A stretch of DNA of 64,000 nt from Owenia fusiformis (taxonomy: Eukaryota; Annelida; Polychaeta; Sabellida; Oweniidae): the NCBI GenBank assembly GCA_903813345.2, contig CAIIXF020000008.1, positions 10,317,278 to 10,381,277 of the forward strand. Direction: 5' to 3'. Positions within the stretch are counted from its first letter, which is position 1. Each line of letters opens with the position of its first letter. Shown one piece after another: positions 1 to 11,718 of the stretch. The notes beneath the pieces are model-generated. The model was not told the origin of the DNA. It searched no databases and was given only the letters and a program-made list of their open reading frames with translations. Both the position numbers and the translations under genes were made by a program.

Positions 1-405
1 TAATGGGAGTGACATCACCTCATTAACAACAGAATTTTAAAGTGAGGCTGCATATTCATCCACAGAATCTTCAAAAGTATGACATTTTTTTTATTTTGGC
101 ACAAAATGTATAGCTTTTTTTTGTCATAAGCATATCTGACATATTGGTAAAAATTGAATTTCGAACGAGTTGTAATACATTTGAAAAATAAACTGGCCAA
201 GATTGAAACTTACTTGCTTTCAGTCTCTGGGCTCATGCTTATGTCACAAACTGATAGGACAATATTGCTTTTCCAAATTCAAATTTTGGACCCCATGCCT
301 ATTGTATTAAATAGTTCAACACAACATTAAAGATGTCACTGTGAAACACTGTGATTCATAGCAGTGCTAGATATTCTGCGGATGAAAGTTTGACTTACTG
401 CTATA
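1..405. other. No gene seen; window edge
   Basis: AT-rich sequence with short open frames only and no convincing splice-flanked coding block. Confidence 0.4.
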
Positions 406-493
406 CAGTAAAACCTATGTATGGGAACACTCCTCTAAAGTGAACATCGCTCACTTTATTAATCCAAGTGATTGCTTCAGATAGGTTTTATTG
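406..493. mobile_element. Short MITE, pogo/Tc1-like ends
   Basis: The block starts TACAGTAAAACCTATG and ends with the near mirror image ATAGGTTTTATTG. This gives roughly 14-bp terminal inverted repeats around about 90 bp. Two longer blocks at 6937-7061 and 53147-53332 have the same kind of ends (GAAACCTGT / ACAGGTTTTA). The TA-adjacent ends suggest a Tc1/mariner/pogo-derived miniature element; this is inferred from the ends only, since no transposase is present. Confidence 0.45.
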
Positions 494-2758
494 CATTGCT
501 TGATTCATGAGAATGATGGTATCTGCTTCATAAACATTGTGTGTATTCTAAATTGCTCTAACACATTAATAGTCCATAGAAAGAATTAATTGCTTGTGAA
601 ACAAAGTGCAAGAATATGTTTGAACCAATTTAATTCAAATGGCAACTGCATTAATAGCAGGATTATTTGGCACAAAGTCCTCAAAGCTGCACAATATATC
701 ATTTCAAATCCAAGAGGTTTAAAGTTTGCCTCGCAAAAATGGAAAATTAATTTTTTACACGTTTGCCAAAATCTCCATTTTGCAATTGTTGAAACTGACA
801 CGTTTCACCATTTGATGGAACAGCTTGTGAAAAGATGTCACTTTAATAAATCACGTATTGAGAATATTATTGATTGATTCTATTCCAATATTTGTATGGT
901 TCCAATATTCACACGCTGTTATGCTTCATGTTGCAGTTACATAGATTACTCCGCTTTGTACTAATATAACAACTAAATGGCACTTTTAATTAAACAAAAG
1001 AAACAAAAAAACATTAACAAATGAAGTATATGTTCATTTAATATCATGGTTGTAAGACGATATATAAACATTTTATTGTACTCTACCCTATGTAGTACTA
1101 TTCAGGCTTCATATCAGATTGATGAAACAACAATACAAATGATTGTTTAATAATCGAGCTAGAACTGTCAAATTAAATGATTCAAAAGCATTTTTCCACT
1201 TAGGATTATGCACTTGATTAAGGCCATCGACACCACTAGAATTTTTAATGAACAACCAAATTAGGTTTAACCATGATATTATATGTACATTTATGAGTAG
1301 TCTTATGCCACATAAGGGAACCTGTGCTTACTGCTTCGGTATTTAACATATTACCATGTTCATAGGCAAGTAATGCTATCTAATGCCCTTTGAATTTATG
1401 ACAGTATATGCATATTTCAGAAAATGACTTCCTCAAGTATCTTCCAAGTATTACTGGTATAGGTTGGTCGAATATTGCTGATTCTGGGTTTATATCAGGT
1501 GAACCTTCAGGTGAACCATTAGTTTAAAAACCTTGGTGTAGTGGAGTTTTATTCATGTTTAGACACCCTGTGCTTTGTTTAAGCATGTTTGTGGCTACAA
1601 TTTGAGGCTGTTTGTTTTTGCTTTAAAGCTTGTCTGTTGCTTCATTGAGTTCAGCTTGTTTGGTGTTCCATTTTGGAATGTCCATAGCTTGTTTCTAGGC
1701 AAATGCATTTCAAGCTTGTTTAACCATAATGGCATCTTGATTCACAAGGTTTCAGTTGCTCCAACATGGAAGTTCAAGATGTCATCTTGGCGAATTGGTT
1801 TGAACATCACAGTAGCTGCCTATGTATGTAAAAGTGTAAAAGATGTGTTTAAGTATACTTACATTTCTCAAAGAAGAGATAATATATTTTGCCTTGTCTA
1901 AGAGGTGGGATGGAAGAGAAAATACTTAACTTCAGTCAGAAGGCAGGGATAAATTATTTCATACAAGGGGTTAGATAAATTATCTCATAATTGCATATTT
2001 ACCCAACTATCACGTCATATCAGTGCCGTGTATTTGATCCCCAAGAGAAATCTTTTATGAACTTAATTCTCTTGCATTTTTTCATTTAGAGTATTATATG
2101 GGAGCATATTTTCCCAAAATTATTTCAAATTTTTATGGATTGTATTGGAACTAATTAGTTCAACCATATGTTATACACTTTCCATTTTCACAGCATCAAA
2201 TGCATTAGAAGAGTACTCTCAGATATTTTTTCTTCACCATTTACTACAATTAGTTCATTATTGATCTCTAGCTTATTATTTCAAGCATCAGTGGCATTAT
2301 ATAGCGAATAGGGTATTGACATTAGAGAGAGATAAATAGCCATCCTTAATGCAGGTGTAGGTGTAGTCAAGCAGGAAGTCATTCAAAGTCTAAAAATCAT
2401 GTCATAAAAACACAGGGAAAAAAACGTTATAAACATCCTCCCCCGCCTCAAGGTTAATTTAGAAATAGAGAATGTATATATAGTATAGTGTTTCAATAGG
2501 GAAAACAGGAAAACGTAATTGTAATAATATTTAGTAAAATGTAAATCCTATTGTTCTTTGTTTGCTTTTTTCTTGCTTTTGTAAACATGTTTATATGTAT
2601 TTGTATATATTTATTCCCCTTTACTCATTCATTCAGTTTTAATGTTTCTTTGGAAGTTATGTCAAGCATGTGAACTTTTGAAGTTAATGAGAATATTCGC
2701 AATAGCTAAATGTCTTCACCATCGGTTAAAAGTAAGTAAAGCAATGGATTACATTTTT
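494..2758. other. Non-coding stretch, nothing recognised
   Basis: Two overlapping short frames on opposite strands at about 590-880 look weakly protein-like, but they lack splice context or known motifs. A frame at 1575-1901 consists mostly of iterated GCTTGTTT-like words. I see no gene here. Confidence 0.35.
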
Positions 2759-2880
2759 ATGTCACCACCAGAAGTGATGACATATTGATATTTGTCTCCA
2801 ACTTTTTAATGGACAATGTTTGGCATTCAGCAGTCGGCATCTGTAGCAGGTGGTGAAATTTTGCATGTTAATACCTTGTA
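2759..2880 (+). repeat. Dispersed TCACCACC repeat, copy 1
   Basis: First of seven copies of a roughly 125-145 bp repeat. It opens ATGTCACCACCA and ends near GGTGGTGA followed by TTTTGCATGTTAATGCCTTGT. The opening and the closing GGTGGTGACAT-type word are inverted copies, so it may be a MITE. This copy is diverged and lacks the CAAATGGCAGG core of the others. Confidence 0.6.
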
Positions 2881-3354
2881 AACAATTAAAAAATCAAAAA
2901 TGCCATTGTATAACATCACATTGTACTGTAACAAAACAATAAAACAAAGTTTTTTTACTGTCAAAATGAAAAAGTAGCTGTGCAGTAGATATGAAGTACT
3001 TTTGAATATTGAGTTAACAAAGTATATTGGAATCAAGACTGATATGGATGTTTGTTTCTGATACTCAGCTAGTGAGGCTAGATTCTATTAGCATGCTTCT
3101 TCATGTATTTACACTCAGGATATAAATGGATTAGCTCCTCTAGGAAAATAATTGAGTAGTTGAATGTTGGAATCATAGACAATTAGTTGAAATTCCTGTC
3201 AGAAGACATTAAAGACTAGTATAGATAGTGAATAGGATTTCCTAAGTGTAACATGTCAGAGTTGAAAGTATTGGAAAGATTTTTATTTTAGGCAGGTGTA
3301 TCTACTTTAAACCCCTTGGTTGTTAATGTCAGCTAAATTGTTATTATGCATATT

Positions 3355-4142
3355 GGTATTACCATAGTAGAAATGGGGCGTTTTATGTGTTGGTATCACT
3401 GCAGTGCAAATTGGGCATTTTATGTGTTGGTATCTCCATAGTGCAAATTGGGCATTTTATGTGTTGGTATTACCACAGTGCAAATGGGACATTTTATTTT
3501 ATTGGTATCACCATAGTGCAAATTAGGCATTTTATGTGTTGGTATCACATAGTGCAAATGGGGCATTTTATGTGTTGGTATTACCACAGTGCAAATGGGA
3601 CATTTTATTTTATTGGTATCACCATAGTGCAAATTAGGCATTTTATGTGTTGGTATCACATAGTGCAAATGGGGCATTTTATGTGTTGGTATTACCACAG
3701 TGCAAATGGGACATTTTATTTTATTGGTATCACCATAGTGCAAATTAGGCATTTTATGTGTTGGTATCACATAGTGCAAATGGGGCATTTTATGTGTTGG
3801 CATTACCACAGGGCAAATGGAGCATTTTATATGCATTGGTACATGTATTACCATGGTGCGAATGGGGCATTTTATGTACATTGGTATCACCAAAGTACAA
3901 ATGGGGCATTTTATATGTATTAGTATTACCATAAGGCAAATGAGGCATTTTTATATACATATATTGGTATTACCATATTGCAAATGGGGCATTTTTGTGT
4001 TGGTATCACCATAGTGCAAATTGGGCATTTTATATGTGTTGGTATCACCATAGTGCAAATTGGGCATTTTATGTGTTGGTATCACATAGTGCAAATTGGG
4101 CATTTTATGTGTTGGTATTACCATGGTATAAATGGGACCTTA
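3355..4142. repeat. Minisatellite, 35-40 bp unit with higher-order array
   Basis: The unit is close to 'GGTATCACCATAGTGCAAA' plus 'TTGGGCATTTTATGTGTT', repeated about 20 times. From about 3470 to 3800 three unit types alternate in a near-perfect 111-bp period (three full cycles), which shows recent amplification of a higher-order block. The flanking units are more diverged. Long frames open on both strands here arise from the repeat period and not from coding selection. Confidence 0.9.
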
Positions 4143-4143
4143 T
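4132..4143. repeat. LINE target site duplication, left
   Basis: ATGGGACCTTAT lies directly before the poly-T and recurs exactly at 5754-5765. The 12-bp match delimits the retrotransposon insertion. Confidence 0.85.
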
Positions 4144-5753
4144 TTTTTTTTTTTTATTAATCATTTTTATTTCAAGTTCATATATTATAACATTTAATTT
4201 CATACAATGAAAATTCAACAAGGTTAATCAATTTAACATTTGTGTTGAACTTCGAAGTAAACATACCATACACTTATATGCAATACAAATTTGTTACAAT
4301 TATTCGTAACTATTCATATATAAAAAAAAAGGAAAAAGTACAATTAAAGCTGATATTGGAATGCTTTACAAAAAAAGGTGTGCAGTGGTGTAAATTATGG
4401 GATGGTGTAATATACATGTTAGTCAATCTTGGTTGCTTGTAGGAATTTTAAAGTTGCTTTCAGCAGAAGTGTATTATCTTCATTACTAAGTTCACTGTTA
4501 CCATGCAAGAGCATATTTACTTTGCTAACAGAGTTAGCATCTAAGAATTTTTCTAAACAACCAATAATATGGAGATCTATAAGTAGTTGGATTCTATCAT
4601 TTACAAATTGGGGGCATTTGAGGAAAAAATGAGTAGGGGTTTCATTTTCATGACCACAGTTACAGGCTGGTGAGTCAATGTTTGTAAAGTGATGAGCAAA
4701 TAATTGACTTTTTAGAAATAGGTCCACTTTTAACCTGTTAAATATAATTTCAGTTTTTCTAGTGATATCAAGTGATGCTATTATATTTATACATTTTTCA
4801 TTCCCGAAATGCTTTCTAAGTTTGCCTTTAAAAGTTGATATTCTATTACAATTTCTTAAATCATTAGGCAGACCATTCCATTCTTCAATCGCAGCAAAAT
4901 ATGTAGTTTTTCTAAATGAAATGCTGATATTTAGAGGCACAATATACTCTCTGACAGCCCTTAGAATTCTATTTGGTTCATGTAAGTATTTATTAAATAA
5001 TTCGGTGACATATGAAGCTGATAAATTGATTCTACTTTTAAATAGAAATGAGCAAAGATGGCTTCTTCTTCTCTCAGACAAAGTAATCCAATTTAATGTC
5101 TTCAAGACCTTATAGGTGCTTGAACCATGCAGAGCACCGGAAATTAGACAAGCTGCATTATAATGCAGTCTTTCAAGTTTGCTGGTAGCTATATTTGGAG
5201 CACTATTATAAATTATATCAGCATAATCAATTTTACTTAGAATAAAAGAATTATATATGGTTTCCAAATGATTCGAACGAAGAATGTGAGTTAATTGTTT
5301 AAATGGATTTAAGATTGTCTGTAATTCCTTGGTGAGCTCATTAACATGTTCCTTGAAATTAAGCTTATGATCTAAAATAACACCAAGGTGTTTATGACTA
5401 ATAGTTTTAGGAATGGGGTCACCTCCCAAATAGAGTACAGGTTCATTTACAGGGTTTGTTAAAGGTGATGTAAAAGTCAGGTCAGCACTTTTTGATGCCT
5501 TAAATTTCATTTGCCAGGTATCAGCCCAGGTTTTAATTGTATTTAGGTCAATTTGCAGATTTTGAGAGAGTAAAGGGCTTTTCTTAGAGTAAGGAAGGAA
5601 GATTGATGTATCATCTGCATAAATGAAAGTCTTACAATTTAGATTATCAGGTAGATCATTTATATACATTAAAAACATAAGCGGCCCTAATACACTGCCT
5701 TGTGGCACACCAGCATTGATAAAATCAGGTTCTGACCATTTCGAGAAAGAATT
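4144..5753 (-). mobile_element. 5'-truncated non-LTR retrotransposon (LINE), minus strand
   Basis: A 1.6-kb insertion bounded by a 12-bp target duplication. The T-run at 4144-4155 is the poly(A) tail read from the plus strand, so the element points leftward. Its right end is cut inside the reverse transcriptase domain, typical of incomplete target-primed reverse transcription. It landed in the last units of the minisatellite. The intact remaining frame and the perfect duplication suggest a fairly recent insertion. The clade (Jockey/CR1-like) is a guess. Confidence 0.9.
4419..5753 (-). pseudogene. Reverse transcriptase C-terminal fragment of the LINE
   Basis: About 445 codons are open from the truncated end to the stop. 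In order I see: GVPQGSVLGP (RT motif before the catalytic site), FIYADDTSIF with the YADD catalytic aspartates, then LGVILDHKLNF typical of non-LTR thumbs. Near the C-terminus is a CNCG...H....C cluster, as found at the end of many Jockey/CR1 ORF2 proteins. The N-terminal half of RT and the whole endonuclease are missing, so the copy cannot retrotranspose. The first in-frame methionine-like start is a GTG inside the PQG motif, so no true start exists in this fragment. No frameshift or stop interrupts the remaining part. Confidence 0.9.
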
Positions 5754-5765
5754 ATGGGACCTTAT
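5754..5765. repeat. LINE target site duplication, right
   Basis: Exact second copy of ATGGGACCTTAT at the truncated 5' side of the element. Confidence 0.85.
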
Positions 5766-6047
5766 CCATGTTATACTTTACCAAGCCACAGTAAGGTTTC
5801 TGCTTTTCCTTTGAGAGATTGATGAATAATCTATACATCTTAGTTATGTCATATACTGCAATTTAATCTTACAATCTCAGCTTGGCTCATGACTTTTCTG
5901 AATTTCTTGATATTTCTGCACATTTCAAAAGAGTTTAGTCAGTGAATCCTCAATTTCAGTTTTCAGTCATATCACTATTTAGAATTAAGAGGGATTGTCG
6001 CCTTGTATTTTGCTTTTGATTTGTATCATTGTCATGGATATGTTATA

Positions 6048-6174
6048 ATGTCACCATCACAAGTTGTGACATTTTGTTATAGTCTCCAACTTTTTGCAGT
6101 CGGTGTTTGGCAGTTGCTGTTCAATGTCTGTAACAAATGGCAGGTTGGGACATGTGCATATAAATGCCTTGTTG
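6048..6174 (+). repeat. Dispersed TCACCACC repeat, copy 2
   Basis: It opens ATGTCACCATCACAAG, carries the core TGTCTGTAACAAATGGCAGG and ends AATGCCTTGTTG. It is clearly the same family as the block at 15420-15546. Confidence 0.7.
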
Positions 6175-6936
6175 TAATCGAGAGTGTTGGGTATAGCGAT
6201 TAGCTAGTGGAATATAAGGTACATGTAATAGGTGGATGGGGGTGGTGTGTAAATATTCATATCAGAATAATGGAATACTTAAATACTTAATTTCCAGGCT
6301 GAGGGGTATTATTAGAAAATTACATTTAACAGTTTACATATGCCCTGTCTTCTTTGTGCAATATCATCAGGGAACAGTGAGCTGGTGGGAAATTCTCACT
6401 TGATCAATTGGAATATCCGTAGAAACACCAATCATAGGATTTTCTTAATTACACATTGTTTCTAAATCATCGCATTGATATCTTAATACCTTGTTATGGA
6501 ATAATGACTAACACTTCACTACCCTTTGATACAATATCATTATGTGTGTCGTGTTTTGGAATATAAAACATAGTCAAAATGTGTGGAGTTGACAGTGAAT
6601 AAAGTATGTAGGAGTGTAGGTAACACTGTAAATAAAATAGAAATATGAGAAAAATCAAGCACAGTTCATTGTGATTTCAGTGAGGAATAATGTACAGGAA
6701 GCAGGTCAAGTTTATTTAAGGATTAATGATTCCAGGATTAATGGGCTTATTAAGTGATTATAGCAGATTGCAAATATTGGACATTATTCTAGGATTATTG
6801 ATCTATCAGTGATGAATTTATAATTTCAAATATAAAAGTATGAAAAAGCCATTCCTAATTCAGTAATCTTACTTACTTGGTATTTTGTGGGTGCTTAAAT
6901 TTCTTTGCTAAGTTCATTTTAACAAATATCTAATAT
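6175..6936. other. Non-coding stretch, nothing recognised
   Basis: AT-rich DNA with no splice-flanked coding block and no repeat boundary that I can define. Confidence 0.35.
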
Positions 6937-7061
6937 ACATGGAAACCTGTGAAATAGAACACCTAGAAGCGGAACACCTCTGTAAGTGGAACACATAAAA
7001 CCAACCTTGTTAGTGGAAAACTTTTTAGAGGTACCATTTTCCACTTGGACAGGTTTTACTA
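6937..7061. mobile_element. MITE with GGAAACCTGT / ACAGGTTTTAC ends
   Basis: The inverted termini enclose about 105 bp with repeated GTGGAACAC-type words. It has the same type of ends as 406-493 and 53147-53332. Confidence 0.45.
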
Positions 7062-7189
7062 TTTTTTAATACTATTTGAATATCAAAGTCTCATGGAGCC
7101 TTGCAGCATAGTAGTGGGCAATTCTCTAGGATATCTGGTTTGTCTCCTGTTTAACCCCCTGTTGTGTCACCAACCAAAGCTATCTATAG

Positions 7190-7530
7190 TTCCTTTAAGA
7201 ATGTCAACAACGAGGTTATTGATCTCAAACTTGCAGATGAAACACTAAAAGACCATCCTCCAAATGTCAACAACAAAGAGGCTATAAAATCATGTCAACA
7301 GCAATAAGGCTGTTGAACCCAAGGTTATGGATGGCACACATAAAGACCATCTTAAAATGTCATCAAAACAACAATAAGCTTATTGATGGCGCAAATATAG
7401 ACATTCCCATTCCTAGGAATAAAAACATAACATTAAGGATAACTCACATAAATACCATTCTCAGAATGTTAACAAAAACATGTATGCTCCTAAACAAATG
7501 GTTGATGATGGTATGTGTAAAATCATAGAA
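7190..7530. repeat. Degenerate tandem repeat
   Basis: AATGTCAACAAC recurs at about 7200, 7264, 7291 and (diverged) 7354. Each is followed by related words (GTTATTGAT / GGCTGTTGA / CTTATTGAT, then AAAGACCATC), giving an irregular 60-90 bp period. It looks like a decayed tandem array; the partly open frames may be fossil coding or chance. Confidence 0.4.
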
Positions 7531-9317
7531 GTTGGCCAACATAGTAAAGAGAGAGTATTGATCGAGTTACGTAAACAGTCTTGATCATAATATTTCAGAA
7601 CCCAAACAGTATGCATGATCGACACTATTATGTAAACCTTATGAACTTGTCGGGAATATATCTCCTTGGTATTGATATTGAGTTAACACTAGAATTTGAT
7701 GTAGGGAAAAGTTATGATGAATTTTACATTTTCATTTATTCTATGTTTTGATATTAATTTTGATTTGCAACATGAAGATTTAGACCTGAAATGAGAAGAA
7801 CCTATTTTCATCTTCTAATGATTATAAAGAACCTGAATGAACATGTTTAATTTTTTAAGGATAAATTAACAAATAAAATTAATTTGAAATGCTTTTAACC
7901 TGAAAAGAAATGTCATCAATTGCAAGGTCAAAGACACATCGAAGAATCTACATGGAGACATATATTACAGCAAGCAGGATGCAGAATGAAAATCAATAAA
8001 TATTGTGGCTTCGTATTTCTCATGCACCTGAATTCTCGGGGGAGGCTTAGATAAACTACAAGATCGAGGAAAGACGCAGTAAATCTAGATAATGTCTTAT
8101 TCCTCAATAAAGTTGTCAAGTATTCGTAAAACCGACGATTTGTCTATTATCTATGGCTTTGATATTTAGGACGAACGGATTAAGTAATGATTTTTACATA
8201 ATGGGGAGCAGTTGACATTTAAGACATCTTAGAGTTTGCGAGTTAAAGTCCAATGACGTCAGATTACAATGTTTTTACGCCTTTGGCTGTTATTTCTGTT
8301 TGACTCCTTCAGAATGCATTATTGGTCGGAAGCTTTGTTTTATCAGCTATCTGGATTACTTTATAATAACAACACCGTTTGCTCACAATGAATTCTGATT
8401 TCGCTCATTGATTTTATGATATATTATTAGCCTATATGTTGCCAATAATTAGAGAAATTCCTATGATTTCAGTTTATCAATGGAGCTGAGATAAAAATAG
8501 GATTGTATGAACCATTCTATCATAATAATGATGATGACGAATAATGTGACAATTAATAGATGCCAACATTCACACACTTCTAAATATTTCATTCATCATG
8601 TAAAGTTACTATTTAAACAGTCCATTTCACTGTTTTATTTCGTCAGTAGAACCCCAAAAATAAGAAATCAGGAGATCATTGTGCAATAATGTATGGAAAA
8701 GTATATTCATATTGTACATGAATGACATTTGTATATTCCAGATTTTTGTTTTTTGTGCAATAAGCCTGTGCCCTCTTGTAATTAAAGAATTTCAGCCATG
8801 TTAATCTTTTTGAAAATACTATGGCAGAGAAGCATCAAAATATAACGCAATTACTAAATTGTTCATCATTTTTCTCCAAATCCTATAACCAATGGGAATA
8901 TTGTCACTGTAGAATATGTAAAATTTTATGCTGAAGTAATTTCAGAAGTTCAAAATGCTTTGAAGTTTCTTAGTATAAAGGAGTGGTATATTAAACAGCA
9001 ATTGCTTTAAACTGTTGGTCGATTTATTGGATTCTGTAGGGCCAATAACGAATAGTGACAAAATTAAATTAGTGTAATAAAGTAGGATGCAGTTATACAT
9101 AGCTTGCCAGTCTTGCTGAGTTTTGTGTGGAGATGACCTTCATGCTAGCAGCAACTTGGTAAAGGATTTGAAATTGATCTTATTCTGCCTTGTAAATAAA
9201 CACATATTGATGTAGGTGTCAGACATTAACTCGGCAGACAAATGAGAGTTCAATCAACAGAAAGATCATTGTGGAGTACTCAAAATCAAACATGTTACGT
9301 ATTGATATTTTCTTTAG
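7531..9317. other. Non-coding stretch upstream of gene 1 exon
   Basis: No coding block or element boundary is recognisable. If gene 1 continues upstream, this is intron. The last 20 bases, TTGATATTTTCTTTAG, form a good polypyrimidine-AG acceptor. Confidence 0.35.
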
Positions 9318-9720
9318 TTTGGATTAAGACCACAGATCTGGATCATGGTACTCAACTTCACATTGAGGATAATGGAGCAAAAATTCAAATCTAAAACAGG
9401 CAAAAATCGCCATATCGTATTCAGCGATTGTATACAGCAGTTTCATAAAAAACCTTCTGTGAAATGCAGAGTTAGTCACAGTAAATCGGATAGCTATATT
9501 CAGAGAAAAACAGTGTCTCCTCCACCTATTTTACGGAAACGTCACTCCTACTCTAAGGCAATAGAAGATGGGGAACTGGTGTTGGAGTGTAGTGAATTAG
9601 AACAGTTGAGGATAGATACATTTAGGGAACCACCCCCATGCAGTCATAAAAGGGAACCTGGGCCTATTCCTCCAGTTATTATATGCCTCAATGGATGTGC
9701 AATAAATCACGATGACTTTG
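9318..9720 (+). CDS. Gene 1, internal exon (basic, unrecognised region)
   Basis: A 403-nt open block between a TTTTCTTTAG acceptor and a G|GTAGGTG donor. It is read in frame from its first base, with one base left over at the end. That base joins the two-base entry of the next exon (12996), keeping the frame open. The translation is rich in Lys, Arg, Ser and Pro. It includes KCRVSHSKSDSY, a PPPILRKRHSYS stretch that could be phosphorylated, and a Pro-rich EPGPIPPVIICLNG segment. No catalytic motif or membrane segment is seen. I do not recognise the family. The exon is credible from its splice sites, phase match and base composition; linkage to the downstream exons is inferred. Further 5' exons probably lie outside or were not detected. 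Confidence 0.6.
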
Positions 9721-10298
9721 GTAGGTGTCAGCCCAAGACTGGGATATCATCTTTAGTTGAGTTTATAAGGATTTGTTTTGTTTTTCAGATTATTCACTCT
9801 TTGTTTTTGCAAATGTGGTGTATTTATTTTAAGGAAAATATATGATATGTTGCATAGACATGTACCGGTGAGCTCCAATGCAGCGACAAACTGCATGAGG
9901 CTTACAGGGGGTGGGGAAAAAGTTGTGCATATGCAATCTGGGGTATATTTGAACAATGGGATGATATTGCTCTCGATTTCATCAGAAAATACATAAGCAA
10001 TAAAGTGATGCAAAGTTTGAAGGCATTAACTCTAGTTCAAGTGTGTCATTAAGATTGGATATATGACAATTTTTCTTTATTTCTTAATAAGAGCTCTTAC
10101 ATATTAAAAAGAACTTAAGGCATAGGGCTCACATAAATTTTCCAAAAATCTGGTAAAATGTGTCACTTGATATGAATTCCCCAATGTACAGAAAGTAAGG
10201 TTTTACCAATAATAGACTCATTAATATATTTATCTAGTATTATTGTGACACAATGTGTGCTTTGAAAACCATCAGTAAGAAGTCTACAGATCAATATC

Positions 10299-10772
10299 CT
10301 ATTCAAGGGAAATGTATTGTATTCCTAAACAAAAATTGACACCAAATAGATTCCTAATTTCAAACCGAGCAAGCAATCCCTCATTGATTGGTATTTCTAT
10401 GTCAAAAATTATGGGATAATATGGGATGGGCTTAAAAAGATGCAGCCCTCTAATAAGGCATACTGTATTCTCTTTGATGACACAGAATCTCCCATTTGTA
10501 TTTGATTGAACATTAATATTAGTGAAATTCATGCTAATATACGCTACTGTCTTCTGTTGATTTATGGAACTGTCAAAGAGAACGATTCTTTCTAATTTGA
10601 GCCCAAGTGGTAAATTGACCAAATTATTGCATTTTACAGAGTTGCCCTTTTGACCATATATTTCGTGATCCCATATATTCAAGTTATGAGCTTCAGATGC
10701 CTTTCTGTTGAATATCAACCAGCAATTTTTGTCAGCATGACAAATGGTTCCTTGATATTGGGAAAATTCCAT
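10299..10772 (-). CDS. Antisense open frame of 157 codons, unrecognised
   Basis: Single uninterrupted ATG-to-stop frame inside the proposed intron of gene 1, with an in-frame stop directly upstream of the ATG. The translation has alternating hydrophobic and polar stretches, for example TVAYISMNFTNINV and YYPIIFDIEIPINEG, and six cysteines. This is more protein-like than the other intronic frames. It has no family motif that I know, no clear signal peptide, and no promoter or splice evidence. One or a few frames of this length can arise by chance in AT-rich DNA of this size, so it could be spurious or a fossil of a retrocopy. Confidence 0.25.
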   Translation of the reverse strand: MEFSQYQGTICHADKNCWLIFNRKASEAHNLNIWDHEIYGQKGNSVKCNNLVNLPLGLKLERIVLFDSSINQQKTVAYISMNFTNINVQSNTNGRFCVIKENTVCLIRGLHLFKPIPYYPIIFDIEIPINEGLLARFEIRNLFGVNFCLGIQYISLE

Positions 10773-11574
10773 GGATTAAGATCAGCCTCTTTTATCTATG
10801 GGATAAATAGAGCCACAGTGTTTTCAAACCAGCGTGATTTAGCCATCTTATTTGAGAATTATTTTGTGATTTCTCTCTCGGATGAGAATCTTCAGTGCAC
10901 TGATGCAGAAAATGGCCCATGCTTCATTCAAGAAAATGTGCAGTAAAGTCCTTTCAAAATTAACATAGCTACATACAAATGCTTTATGAAATATAATTTT
11001 ATCATCATTGATGATGAAATTAAAAAAAAGATATTAAAAACCAGTCTCCTTTTATAAAAAACAGCATATTATTTTTTGCAACCTCTAAAAGTGAAAACAT
11101 TTTGATTTAATATATGACACAGTTTATAGGCTTAGCTTAATATTATTTATAAGACCTTCGTAATTCTATTGAGGCAATACAAATCATACGTAATATTAGA
11201 TTTATTTGCGCTAGCTTCACTATTTTATTTGATTTTAACATGCAGTCCTGACTTCATAACTCTTTAAGATCATCAGTTCCGTTTCAGTTTTTCAGAAAGT
11301 AAATTCATATGCATTATACAGTGAATATATTAAAGTGAACACTTATTTCTCTATTGTTGTTATTACATGATAGAGACATCAGTCAAATAGGCATTACTAC
11401 ATTTGATACTCATAGCATTTAAGATGCTCACACCTTGTCTGCATGAAAGGACATGAGGTGGAAAAGGCGTGGCTTACCACAATGGCATAACTATCTATTA
11501 GATATAGCTGAAGTAGAAAATTGAGACATAATACTTTAAAAGATTATAGCAGATAACTGTATAATATAACATCA

Positions 11575-11718
11575 CTTTGTGGCCGTGAGAAAACCAGAAA
11601 AGAGAAATATCAGCCACAATTATAGTTTCCACCTTTTTTTGTGGATGGTGTTTGGCATTTGGTCTTCATTGTTTGTAACAAATGGCAGGTGGTGACATTT
11701 TGCATGTTAATGCCTTGT
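11575..11718 (+). repeat. Dispersed TCACCACC repeat, copy 3
   Basis: Diverged at its left end. The right half, GTAACAAATGGCAGGTGGTG then ACATTTTGCATGTTAATGCC, is almost identical to copies 4 and 5. Confidence 0.65.

Noticed and set aside
1575-1901. 108-codon frame with many hydrophobic residues
   Set aside because: Arises from iterated GCTTGTTT words; no splice sites or conserved pattern.
3355-4142. CRISPR array
   Set aside because: Units are contiguous diverged repeats without unique spacers, in an animal genome.
3387-4160. Several long open frames over the 3.4-4.1 kb array on both strands
   Set aside because: They follow the minisatellite period and contain only the repeated unit; no start or splice context.
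5623-5814. Plus-strand frames over the LINE
   Set aside because: Antisense to the reverse transcriptase.
10650-10946. 98-codon plus frame overlapping the 10299-10772 antisense frame
   Set aside because: Overlaps on the opposite strand, shows no better motif and has no splice context.
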